A stretch of DNA of 64,000 nt, from assembly GCA_964016985.1 (NCBI GenBank), contig OZ024825.1:4086056-4150055 (forward strand), read 5' to 3'. Positions 44,093 through 54,878 of the stretch are shown here, piece after piece. A program made the position numbers and the translations under genes. The notes beneath the pieces were generated by a model, which saw only the letters and a program-made list of their open reading frames with translations, searched no databases and was not told where the DNA came from. Numbering within the stretch: the first letter of the stretch is position 1; each line of letters starts with the position of its first letter. This DNA comes from Anodontia alba. Taxonomy: Eukaryota; Mollusca; Bivalvia; Lucinida; Lucinidae.

Positions 44093-44283
44093 TTTCTTAT
44101 TTCTGCTCAAAAACATAGATTGTGGATATTCGTTAGAACAGCCTCGGCGAGGCGGTTCTTACGAGTACCCACAATCTATGTTTTGAGCAGGAATATGAAA
44201 AATATCAGAATTTTTATATGAAAATTTTCCTTTTTTTGGTTGTAAAATTTTCAATATATTTGAATAGGCGTGTTTTCGTAATG

Positions 44284-45008
44284 GGGACTTCATGTTATTC
44301 CACAAGATCGAATGTCGATTAGGTGGGTGAGGTAGGATGTTATTATGGAAAACCAGCTATGGGCAGTAGGATGGGAGTGGGAAATACTCTGCTTCTTATG
44401 AAATGAAAGGTGATTTTCGAGTATTTCACTGTTAGTCCTAACGCGGACCAGTTAAGATTTGTTAGAAAGTACATGCCCACTTCAAGTGTGTGAGTGGTTT
44501 CTAGAGAGTATGGCATACACAGAAGTAGGCTTATTTTTTTAGTGTACCTGACAAAATGCGTGAGCGTCTGTTCCCATGCCGTTTCATGTTTAGTTTAGAT
44601 ATTCGCATACCTCCATACCACCATTCTTTTCCTACAATTTGAGTATGTCCTTTTTCAATGTCTGCTGATATGTCTAGAACAGCTGGCCGCGCAGATACAA
44701 ACCATGTAGTCTCTTCTCAGACGCCATGACTGGCTCTACAATTTTTGTTCAAATCTATCTGCCAGAATACTTGGGTACCAAAACGGTAACACGCTAATCA
44801 AATAACTGTTAATGATGATGATGAATTTGTGTTTCACGCCTCTGAGAATATAATTTCATTTATATTTGGTCAATTGAGGGGTGTTAATGAAACAATGTGC
44901 AATAAAAAGCATCATACAATATGATTCGAATCAAAAACCTGAATCCGAAACCTAGTGGCCCGAAGTCGGGTGCGCTAACCTCTCAATCTCACTCAAAAAT
45001 TATTATAG
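44284..45008. other. Intergenic, nothing recognised
   Basis: No gene or matched repeat. Confidence 0.35.
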
Positions 45009-45011
45009 AAT

Positions 45012-45044
<33 letters not shown>
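45009..45044. repeat. Poly(T) run
   Basis: About 30 T. Confidence 0.9.
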
Positions 45045-45079
45045 CAGTAATACTAATGTTCAGGTGGCGCTGTTATGTA

Positions 45080-45287
45080 TACAGTAAAACCTGTGTAAGA
45101 CAGCCACCTTTGAAATTGACCTTAGTGGTTGATGTGAAAAGGTGGTTGTCTTATAAAGGTACATGTCATGTAATTTTGCTAGCAAAATTGCATGACAGGT
45201 ACCTTTATAAGACAGACAACTTTTTCCACACCATCCGCTATTTAAAGTCAGTCTCGAAGGTGGCTTGCTTACACAGGTTTTACTGTA
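45080..45287. mobile_element. TA-type foldback MITE, complete
   Basis: TACAGTAAAACCTGTGTAAG at left and ACACAGGTTTTACTGTA at right, TA at each border, and a long central hairpin (GTTGTCTTATAAAGGTACAT and mirror). The TACAGTAAAACC ends fit Tc1/mariner-type MITEs. Confidence 0.75.
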
Positions 45288-45369
45288 CCAAGTTAATCGT
45301 TCCAAAAAGTCCCACCTCGTTGCGTATTTAGATTTCATCCATTCACAAATATACCTTAAGGCGATATCT

Positions 45370-46070
45370 TGGGGAGGAAACATTGTAGGGAAGACAATTC
45401 CTAAAATTGTTCTGGCTCCCTGCTGAAAAGGGGTCTACCATAAAAGGAAAGAATTTCCTCCCTTTGGAAGCAAATTCGTTCCGTTTAGAGTAGACTGCTT
45501 GTGTAGGAAAGAAAAGAGGAAAGGGTTTGGTGTGTAGGAAAGCAAACAGTATTGACGAAAATTTGTCTCCCTTGTATAAAATAGCGACAAACTCTGTCTA
45601 CAGTCTCCTTAAACTTTGACACGATGTTGCCCTTAGCTTGAAAACAAGACCGACATCTAAGAATACAATTTAGTTATCTAACAGAATTGACAATGAGTGT
45701 GATCTGATAACTACAAATTACGCCAGATTGGTGACCATTGTTGTTGTACATTCAGACATAATCTTGGTTGATCTCCAAACATATTTCTTTGGGGTTTATG
45801 ACTTGCATTGTGAATAATCCAAGGTCATAAATGTGTACAAAATATCCAAGCATAAAAGTTATGGGATTTTATACATAAAGGACATACATAAACGTCTACG
45901 GTTTGCTTGCTTTTGTCTTTGATAAAATGAGAAAATAGGTTATGGTAACTGATTTTGTTAAATATTTGGATAAAGGACACTGCATCAGATATAAAACAGT
46001 ACACGGTACTTATAAATTTTGTTGGTCTGTGTACAAGGCGTCAGCACGTGATGTGAGAATTTCGCTTGAT
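45370..46070. other. Intergenic with one foldback piece
   Basis: Palindrome-like AAAGGAAAGAATTTCCTCCC ... at 45430-45495, related to 10548 and 27590. No gene. Confidence 0.4.
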
Positions 46071-46072
46071 TT

Positions 46073-46378
46073 CAAATACGGGCTTAACTGACAAGAGAAC
46101 ATGTATTCAAATACAGATTGAATTGAAAGTAGGAATGTATTCAAATACGGATTAAATTTACATAAGGAAATGTACATGAATTTCAAATACGTATTAAATT
46201 GATAAGAGGAAATGTATTCAAATATGGAGGAAAAGTATTTAATACGGATTGATTTGACAAGAGGAAATGTGTATTAATACGGGTTGAATTGACATGAGTA
46301 CATAAATTTCAAAAACGGATTCAACTGACAAGCGGAAATGTATTCAAATATGGATTGAATTGATAAGAGGAAATGTAT
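46073..46378. repeat. Degenerate ~38-45-bp tandem repeat, about 7 units
   Basis: Recurring AAATGTATTCAAATACGGAT with TTGAATTGACAAGAGG. Units vary in length. Confidence 0.8.
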
Positions 46379-47165
46379 CTACTTACTGTGTCAGCAACAA
46401 CAATTATTTTCAGCCACAGGTTCGGTATTGCATGCAATAAAAGCTCTGATACGCTTTTAAAAACTTGTATCAAAGATAATAGTTTGATTCATTTAGTTCC
46501 CGGAAAGCATCTTTTACGTTCAAAATGTCGAAACAATGTAAACGATTATAGCACTATTTCTTGTAGGGGCACCTGATGGTGTTGGTTAGAAGTTAGCTTC
46601 GGTTTTTTGCGCGTCAAAGTTTCGCATTATTGAGGGATCCAAAGTTTAAGAAAAGTCCATAAAGTTTGCTCGATTTTTATCTTTGATAACAAAATATTAA
46701 TTACAACTGCTCATGCTTTATAGAAAGAAGATTTACGTTTCATCTGTCAAGAGTTTTCTTTTTTTTTCTGCTTTATTTGCCAGTACCAGACAAGTCTCCA
46801 TTGTATTAACTCGGCATGACATTCGAATTTGCTACTTTCATTCAGTATGGCCCACATTCAGTAATGTACATCAACATTTCTAATCTGTAATTACCCTAAA
46901 TATTCGAGCACCGTAATTCCTTATGCTACGTACCAAAATAATTGAACAATTTCATATTACTACCTGGAGATATGTCTGAAATATAAGTCACTGAATACTA
47001 AACAGTGTTTGCTCAGGCACAACTGGCCCAGCATACGTGTACCATAATTACCCTAAATTTCGGGCATCTTACCATACATACTTAAACATCCGCAAAAGCC
47101 CATTTGACTTCCTGAATATGTGCCTAAAATATGACCTTGATACAGACACTGATTATTCTGCACCT
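46379..47165. other. Intergenic, nothing recognised
   Basis: No motif-bearing ORF. Confidence 0.35.
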
Positions 47166-47441
47166 CATTACGAAAGCAAGCCTATTCAAATATCCTGAAA
47201 ATTTTACCACCAAAAAATGAAAATTTTAGAGAAAAATTTGCATTTTTTTTCTTATTTCTGCTCAAAACATAGATTGTGGGTACTCGTTAGAACCGCCTCG
47301 GTGAGGCGGTTCTAACGAGTATCCACATTCTATGTTTTGAGCAGAAATAAGAAAAATAATGTATACCCCTGTAAACCCCAGTTTTACATATAAAAGTGGG
47401 GTTTAAGTGGGTCAAAATTATATAGGCATGTTTTCGTGATG
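47166..47441. mobile_element. PM1 copy (F)
   Basis: CATTACG to CGTGATG, complete. Confidence 0.9.
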
Positions 47442-47539
47442 TAAAGGTCTCTACACTGTTTGCTAAGGCATGTCTGTAATACTACTTAATGCACTTAGGG
47501 AATACTTTTGTCTTTCACAATATAACTTTGATATTACAA

Positions 47540-48225
47540 TAAAAAAAACTGACAGCACTGGTGGGTCGATTGTCTCAGAGTGTAGTCTAGGAAAATGGTC
47601 CTGAACGGAGACTTAAGACTAATTCATTTAACCCTTAACTTCTTGTAATTTAAGCAGTGCAGACCCTTGTCAGAGGCCCCATTCTGCGGCGTCTGATCTG
47701 GGTCTGTAGTGTTTGCCAATGTCCCAAATGTCCTAGTCCAGATTTTATAGATCATTACGAAAACACGCCTATTTAAATATATCGAAAATTTTATCACCAA
47801 AAAATGAAAATTTTCAGATAAAAAAACTCCGATATTTCTTATATTTCTGCTCAAAACATAGATTGTGGGTAGTCGTTAGAACCGCCTCGGCGAGGCGGTT
47901 CTGCCGATGCGGTTCTAACGAGTACCCACAATCTATGTTTTTGAGCAGTATAAGAAAAATAATGTATACCCCTTTAAACTTAAGTTTTACAATATTAACG
48001 TGGGGTTTAAAAGGGTCAAAATTATATAGGCATGTTTTTGCGATGACCCTCTATCAACAGCACTCTGACGTCACAGCGACAAGAATAGTGTGGCTATAAT
48101 TAAGCGTAACCTGGATGTCGTCTAACGCGAGGTTTGATTAGATTGGTCGACGATAATCACGTGGACAAATAACTTAAGGAAATTTTGGCGTTTGTACCAT
48201 GGCGCGATTGTAAACAATCTACCAA
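47540..48225 (+). repeat. Dispersed repeat, arm 1 (contains PM1)
   Basis: Matches the reverse complement of 53640-54035 on both sides of the PM1 at 47753: GGTCGATTGTCTCAGAGTG, GGTCCTGAACGGAGACTTAAG, then GCACTCTGACGTCACAGCGAC and GATTGTAAACAATC. Confidence 0.65.
47753..48045. mobile_element. PM1 copy (F) with extra core piece
   Basis: CATTACG to GCGATG. The palindrome is followed by a second GCCGATGCGGTTCTAACGAG arm. Confidence 0.9.
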
Positions 48226-48555
48226 AAATGAACCGCAACATGAGTAAATGTAATTTATTATGTATTTGGAACGATGGCTGTGATCATCCTTGAACGGTTG
48301 CCACCTGAGCTGTTTTCGCTACTACCTTACATTTTGGTATCAGTTAAATACTAGATCGAAATGAAATGCAGCTGCTCCTAGTTGCTATTGATATCAAACT
48401 GTTACTGGAGAAAATACTTTCTGAATAGGTTGTTTGCCAACTAGGCCACGTAGCCAAGTTAGTTCAAGGGAGGCAATTAAATTGCTAGCTGAACACTGAT
48501 TATGTCAACCCTTTTAGTATACTCTTACGTTCATGTATTTTCGTGATATTTACAA
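48226..48555. other. Intergenic, nothing recognised
   Basis: No motif-bearing ORF or matched repeat. Confidence 0.35.
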
Positions 48556-48559
48556 ATAA

Positions 48560-48805
48560 ATTCGAGCCTCAACGTGAGAAAACGTACCTTCGGACGTATG
48601 CGCCCTATGAATACTCAAATATGCCTGCGCATCCGCACAGTCTGATTAGATACTTCGTTTTCCGCATGAAGAAACGCTTCATCCGTGGCTATCCAAAGAG
48701 CGCCCAGTAGAGATGCTGATCAGACTGCGCGAATGCGCGGGCTGATCTGCATCTTGGCTGGGCACACATATCCGAAGTTACATTTTCTGAAGTTGAGGCT
48801 CGTTT
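48560..48805. mobile_element. GA-family element with TIRs
   Basis: Left GAGCCTCAACGTGAGAAAAC, right TTTTCTGAAGTTGAGGCTC, with two GA cores (TGCGCATCCGCACAGTCTGA and GATCAGACTGCGCGAATGCG). Confidence 0.65.
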
Positions 48806-48959
48806 ATGTCACACTGAATGTACAGAATCGTCAGACTTCCCTTGTGAACATATATTACGCACTTGACACTTTGACCATCAGAACACTTCTAATTAATTTT
48901 ACCAATAGTATATGGATCGCGTCAAGCGAAACTGTTGCTCCAAGCGTGAGTAAACTGCA

Positions 48960-49150
48960 CATATTAAGATTCATCTCACGCATGCGCAAAGTCTCATCCG
49001 GGCATTTGCTCTCCATAGATATCCTTCTATAGTGTCCAATGATTCTGTTAGCGGACAACGAAGGACCTGATCAGACTGCGCAGATGCGCAGGCTGATCTG
49101 GGCTTTCGCTGTCCGCATATTCCCAAGACAGGTTTTCGCATGACGCGAAC
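48960..49150. mobile_element. GA-family element
   Basis: CATGCGCAAAGTCTCATCCG... GATCAGACTGCGCAGATGCG CAGGCTGATCTGG ... GGTTTTCGCATGACGCG. Confidence 0.55.
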
Positions 49151-49319
49151 CATATTATCAAAACAACAGTCGCTGGAAAACCGATTTGCAAAAAACTGAC
49201 GTTTCTTTGATTTCTGTCACAGCCAAAGTAGCTCGGGTATCAACCTTTAACAGCAATGAATACTCGCATGTACTTACTATCTGTAATACCGTATTTAACG
49301 CAAGTATTCGGACTGACAT

Positions 49320-49395
49320 GCATGGGCAAACACTGTTGACCCCTTTCAGACGCCGTAGAATGCTGCATCTGATCAGGGTCCACAATGTAACGCTC
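49320..49395. repeat. P1-like core, diverged
   Basis: AAACACTGTTGACCCCTTTC then AGACGCCG and CATCTGATCAGGGTCC. Confidence 0.45.
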
Positions 49396-49629
49396 ACATC
49401 AGGCACATTTGAAGACATCAACTGGTGTAAATTGACTTGTCAAAATTTCAGGATAAGTATGGTAAAGATTAAAGGCGTTCTAATACTAAGAGTATTTACG
49501 GTACAAAAAGGTTGCTCGGTGCAACAGTCAAATTTCTTATAGGAGGGAGTTTAATGGTGTTTAAGCTATTAATTTCTTTTACGATATCAGTTAAACTTGT
49601 TACCTCTGTTGTATATTGTTCGACCACTG

Positions 49630-49674
49630 TTAATCCTTAAAGCGCCAATCACAACTACAGCAAACGATATTTTG

Positions 49675-49715
<41 letters not shown>

Positions 49716-49816
49716 CCATCAAAGGAAATAAGTCTTGATATTCATACGAAATGTCAAGACTTTATTTTCTCTAAAAAATAGAATTTTTCTGCTGCAAATT
49801 TTGCGCTCTGTATTAA
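49630..49816. mobile_element. P2 MITE with (TA)n insert
   Basis: TTAATCCTTAAAGCGCCAATC left, TTGCGCTCTGTATTAA right; (TA)n at 49675-49712. Confidence 0.65.
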
Positions 49817-50136
49817 TAGCTTTCGAACAATGTAGAACAGAAGTAATAACCTTTAATGATAACCGCAGAAGAGATTAATTTAAATTAAGAACTTAAACGC
49901 CATTTTAACGCCATTTAAGTCCCTCCTATAAGGAAACTTAAATTTATGCACCTAAGTACTCGTATTCGGGCACCTTAACTCTTTCCGATACTTGTCCTAA
50001 AATTTGGGACAAGTCAATTTACTACCCTTTGCTGTTTCTTAAAACTTGCTGAATGAGCGGCAAACAGTGAAGATCCTGATCAGACGCCGCGTTCTGATCC
50101 TAATCAGACTGTATGAATGCGCAAGCTACAATGTAA

Positions 50137-50249
50137 TTACCCAGTAAGCATTCTACATAAATCTATAGCGGGCCGTTATCGGCCCGTCAGGGTAGCTGAC
50201 GGGCCGATAACGGCCCGCTGTAGATTTACAAAGAATGCTAGCTGGGTAA
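50137..50249. mobile_element. Foldback element, second copy of the 14291 family
   Basis: TTACCCAGTAAGCATTCTAC ... GAATGCTAGCTGGGTAA, with centre GGCCCGTCAGGGTAGCTGACGGGCC. The centre is extended and GC-richer than in the first copy. Confidence 0.8.
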
Positions 50250-50640
50250 GGTCAATATGAGAAATAACTGATGTACTGACGGTAGGTTATCGTTCTTGAT
50301 AAATGTTGCATATATTACACTGCACGTCCTTCATAGTATATTTTAATCGGTGAAGTGTGTAAGATTATGCCTGACTGTTGTACACGTGCATGCGGACGGT
50401 AGTAAGAAGGTTAAATCCAAAAGGGGAGGGGGTAACTTTGCTGTTATTGGACACATTTCTGTCCCTAGTTGCCAAGATGACAAGGCTCTCGATAAGGCTT
50501 TCATTTCTACCTTCAGGGTTTGATATTTTGTCTTCTTTTATCGCCACGAAAACATGTCTCTTACGAATACATACATGGAGATATACGAAAAAAGTATTTA
50601 CTTGCTAACCCAGCTTATCTGGAGATATGTCCATAGGCCT
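50250..50640. other. Intergenic, nothing coding
   Basis: ORFs of 60 and 76 codons overlap on opposite strands without motifs. Confidence 0.35.
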
Positions 50641-50670
50641 AAATAAGACTGGTTGTCAGATTAATATGTT

Positions 50671-50775
50671 TCTTATTTCTCCACGAAAACTTACGTTGTG
50701 GGTACTCATAAGAAGCGCCTCGCCGAGGCGCTTCTAATGAGTACTCACAACATATGTTTTCATGGAGAAATAAGA
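50671..50775. repeat. Palindrome, second core family
   Basis: TTTCTTATTTCTCCACGAAAAC then GTTGTGGGTACTCATAAGAA-GCGCCTCG and mirror. It resembles the PM1 core but has GAAGCGCC in place of GAACCGCC and lacks PM1 termini. Confidence 0.75.
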
Positions 50776-51159
50776 AAAACATGAATACGTTTGGATTGAA
50801 AAGCATCTTATCAAGAGCTATTTATGTCGTATAATCATTCCAATTGTAAAGTGTATTAGTTCTGATAGAAGAAACACTTGAAGTAGCTCTATGCATGGCA
50901 GTCGCAAAATCGTTCACATTCACCCCGAATTAGATTCGTACTTGCATTGTTCCGGCTGCTCGGCCTAGTACATATGTACTAAAATAAGTTTGTCTTTGGG
51001 CCCCCGTGGTTGATGCAACAGCGAACTTTTATTCATAGATTTACATATTTGCATTATCATCATAAGATTTAACGCTTACAGGCTGTCAGGTGAACTGTCC
51101 TTTTACATTTATATACTTTTAAATTATCTTCAGCTGAAACTGTTTCCCCCTAAAAGCGC
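50776..51159. other. Intergenic, nothing recognised
   Basis: No gene or matched repeat. Confidence 0.35.
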
Positions 51160-51448
51160 CATTACGAAAAACATGCCTATTCAAATATACTCAAAATTTT
51201 ACCACCAAAAAAATGAAAATTTTTAGATAAAAACATTTTGATTTTTTTTTTTTTTTTTTTTTTTTTTTCATATTTCTGCTCAAAACATAGATTGTGGGTA
51301 CTCGTTAGAACCGCCTCGCCGAGGCGGTTTTACAGAGTACCCACAATCTATTTTTTGAGCGGAAATAAAAAAAAATAATTTATATCAGTTTACTATATAC
51401 AACTCAGGTTTAAGGTGGTCAAAATTATAGAGGCATGTTTTCGTGATG
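51160..51448. mobile_element. PM1 copy (F) with poly(T)
   Basis: CATTACG to CGTGATG. A ~28-nt T run (51240-51268) replaces part of the left half. Confidence 0.9.
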
Positions 51449-51917
51449 CTAAGCAAAACTGTATCAAGCGACATTTTATTTTATTTTAATTTTTTTCCAG
51501 GACGAGTATGTTTATTCACCTGTTACCTTCAAACATACGTAGAGCCCATCGGTATTTTACATTTTAGTCTTTTCACAGTGCGACTAAAGTAAATACGTCG
51601 TGCTTATTTTACGAATTTTGGGGGAAAAACAGACATAGAAAAGATCACGTAGAATCTAGAAAAGAAAGTATTTTATCCCATCGGGGTATCGGTTCACATA
51701 ATCTATATTCAGGATGATTAAATATTTCTATTTTCGGGGTGACTATATATTTCTGAGAGACGTTGTAGTTTATTGTTCATTATTGCCGATTTTCAAGGCA
51801 GGTACATTGTATATGACGTGACCCCGCGTTCTATGTTTCATTACACGTCATTACATGTAAAATCATAAACATGTTTGACAACGGTAGCGAAAGTTAACTT
51901 GGACAAAGTTTGTCGGG
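51449..51917. other. Intergenic, nothing recognised
   Basis: No gene or matched repeat. Confidence 0.35.
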
Positions 51918-52195
51918 CATTACGAAAACACGCCTATTCAAATATATAGAAAATTTCACCTCCAAAAACCTGAAAATTTTCAGACAAAAACTCTGATATA
52001 TTTCATATTTCTGCTCAAAACATAGATTGTGGGTACTCGTTAGAACCGCCTCGACGAGGCGGTTCTAACGAGTACCCACAATCTATGTTTTGAGCAGAAA
52101 TAAGAAAAATAATGTATACCCCTGTAAACCCCAGTTTTACTATATAAAAGTGGGGTTTCAGGTGGTCAAAATTATATAGGCGTGTTTTCGTGATG
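51918..52195. mobile_element. PM1 copy (F), close to consensus
   Basis: CATTACG to CGTGATG; palindrome arms complete with CCTCGACGAGG centre. Confidence 0.95.
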
Positions 52196-53333
52196 AATAG
52201 GCCTAATTGAATGTTCAGAGAAAGTTTTCAGCCTCCATAAATATCAGAATTGAGAATTACCTGTATTCCATGAAATTAAAAAAGAAAATTATATAGATCT
52301 ACGTAATAACTGGAACCGAAGTTTTATGCGTTTCTTCAAATGAAACTAATTAAGGTCACTTACCCATAAACACAACGTACCAAAATACTAAATGAAGCGA
52401 ATCTTAAGGCGCAAACAGAAATAGAGACGAGAGAAAAAGAACATTTGGCAAAATAACACATCTGCAATAACCGACATATTAACAAAACGAATTGCAACAG
52501 TCTGATTTAAACTCCGAATTGCAACAGTCTGATTGGAACGTCAGCAGAACAACTTAGGACTTTCAATTCGTTTTACTCCTCGAAACCTCGCCCTTAATTC
52601 TATGCTAATAGCCAGCACTCTGTAGACTAAATCATTGGATAAAAAAGTGTGACATTTTGCTTGTTTTTCACAGAAAATATGACTATATATTTCATTCAGA
52701 TTTTCTCCGTGAAAAAGAAATATATTTTAAATCCTTTCTGGCTTTATGTAAGTCTTAGTACTATTTATGTTGTTTGTCTACTGGTTTTCCGTTATATAAT
52801 ATGATAAATGTAATGTGCATCAAACTGGGTGTTGAAACTTTTGATATTTTATCTTAATTTGATTTTTATGGTATGTTTTTTTATACGTTGTATTTACTAG
52901 ACGTTTATTAAAAAAACTTGGCTTAATAATGTTAACAATCAGAATGACCTACTTTGAGACATAGTGTAGTTTGTTTAGTCGCTAAAATTATATAATATCC
53001 CTAGCAATTTTCACGACTGGGCGGTTTTAAGACCTTTATTTAAATAATATAAATAAATATGCGGTACCAAGGACAATCGTATGCTTCCAAGGCACCAGAT
53101 AAGTTTTATCGTTTATTATTGCCAAATTTGAAATGCGTCACATGACGATAACTCCTCCCTCCAGCATTGTGGTCACCTTTTGAGGACGAGTGGTCTGGTT
53201 GTTAGTGATTTGTGCACAGTCTGTCTAGGTTTGTTTGCACTTCCTCTTGGTGTCATTGGTAGACTATGTTCTGTGGTTCTTCCTGGACATCATCTATATT
53301 AGTTTTATTTACATGAAATGGCAACATAAAACA
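52196..53333. other. Longest stretch without a recognised feature
   Basis: AT-rich. A short duplication (AATTGCAACAGTCTGATT) lies at about 52491-52535. No exon with good splice sites and motif, no matched repeat. Confidence 0.4.
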
Positions 53334-53584
53334 CATAACGGAAACACGCCTATTTAAATATATACAAAAAAAAAATCACATCCAGAAACTGACTATTTTC
53401 AGATTAAAAACTTTATTTTTCATATTTGTGCTCAAAACATAGATTGTGGGTACTCGTTAGAACCCACAATCTATGTTTCTGAGCAGAAATAACAAAAATA
53501 ATGTATACCTCTTGAAACCCCAGTTTTACTATATAAAAGTGGGGTTTAAGGGGGTCAAAATTATATAGGCATGTTTTCGTAATG
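53334..53584. mobile_element. PM1 copy (F), palindrome collapsed
   Basis: CATAACG to CGTAATG; the centre reads GTGGGTACTCGTTAGAACCCACAATC, i.e. the GC-rich tips of both arms are deleted. Confidence 0.9.
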
Positions 53585-53639
53585 AGCACTTAGTCAAAAA
53601 CAGTGGGTCTGCAACAGAACTATCTCCTTGGAACGGTCA

Positions 53640-54035
53640 ACATTTTAACATTTGATGGCTTTTAATTTTTAGGTCGATTGTTTACAACCATAGTATACAT
53701 ACACCAAAATTCCTTGTCCACATGATTATCATTCACCAATGAAATTCAACCACACGTTTGTACAAATTCCAGATAATGATTATTTATAGCTGCGCTGTTC
53801 TAGTCGCTATGACGTCAGAGTGCAGTGTAAAGAGGATTATATGTAAAACCGGGACTTAGACATTGGTAAACAGTGCAGATTAGACACCGCAAAACCCGGC
53901 ATCTAATAAGGGTGTACACTGTTTGCTTAAACTACAGGAAATTAAGGGTTAAATGAAACAATCTTAAGTCCCCGCTCAGGACCGTTTTCCCAACCTACAC
54001 CCAGAGACAATCGACCACCGGTGATGTCAGAGCTT
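53640..54035 (-). repeat. Dispersed repeat, arm 2 (no PM1)
   Basis: Inverted relative to 47540-48225 and lacking the PM1 there; includes P1-like palindrome TTGGTAAACAGTGCAGATTA...TGTACACTGTTTGC. Confidence 0.65.
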
Positions 54036-54519
54036 TAATTATAGATTTCCCACCTCGCCAGTGTTAACTCTGATACATTTCCAATTACGTGATATTGCTT
54101 ACTCCTTGTAGAGATTTCGTAACTCTTCAGGGGATCACGTTTAGCAGACGATATCTAACTGTACTTTTCAATTTCATCATTGAAAGTCAGCCTTTAAATG
54201 AAAGGGTAAAATGTGCTTTACAAATCTTGATCCGCAACTTGAGGAACGATTGTAAAACTAGGCCCCGATGTAGAGTTGTCATAAACATCTGTACTACAGC
54301 GATTGTAAAATTTTTATTTCCTTTTATGACTGGCACTGACCGGTGACTACAATGCTCGGATATCGCGGGACAACCATCGTATTTAAAGACAAGATAAACG
54401 AGTCTGGGTCGTTATGTCATACGCGAATAGCCAAGGCTGAAATCAGGCCGTACATACGCACAACCTAATCAGAAATTTCTCTGATCCTATATTCTTGCAT
54501 GACTCTGTAAGCGGACAGA
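54036..54519. other. Intergenic, weak GA pieces
   Basis: An 85-codon ORF (54089-54346) has no motif. Confidence 0.35.
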
Positions 54520-54789
54520 CATTACGAAAACACGCCTATTCAAATATATAGAACATTTCACCTCAAAATATTGAAAGAATTAAGAAAAAAAACTCTGATA
54601 TTTTTCATATTTCTGCTAAAAACATAGATTGTGGGTACTCGTTAGAACCGCCTCGGCGAGGCGGTTCTAAAGTGTACCCACAATCTATGTTTTCAAGCAA
54701 AAATAAGAAAACAAAATGAATACCCTAGTTTTACTATATAAAAGTGGGGTTTAAAGGGGTAAAAATTATATAAGCATGTTTTCGTGATG
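54520..54789. mobile_element. PM1 copy (F)
   Basis: CATTACG to CGTGATG, complete palindrome with small changes in the right arm (CTAAAGTGTACCC). Confidence 0.9.
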
Positions 54790-54878
54790 TCGGCACTGAT
54801 GAGCGAATTAGTAAGCTGATCAGGGTCTGCGTTGTTCGCATGGGGTATGAGTCCTTTTGTCATGTTGACACCTGGTTA

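Larger units (their letters stand above)
42463..44283. mobile_element. PM1 copy (R) split by HL element 2
   Basis: Left part ATCACG to ACATTATTTTT (42463-42552), right part CTTATTTCTGCTC to CGTAATG (44096-44283). Joined, they match intact PM1 copies. Confidence 0.9.
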
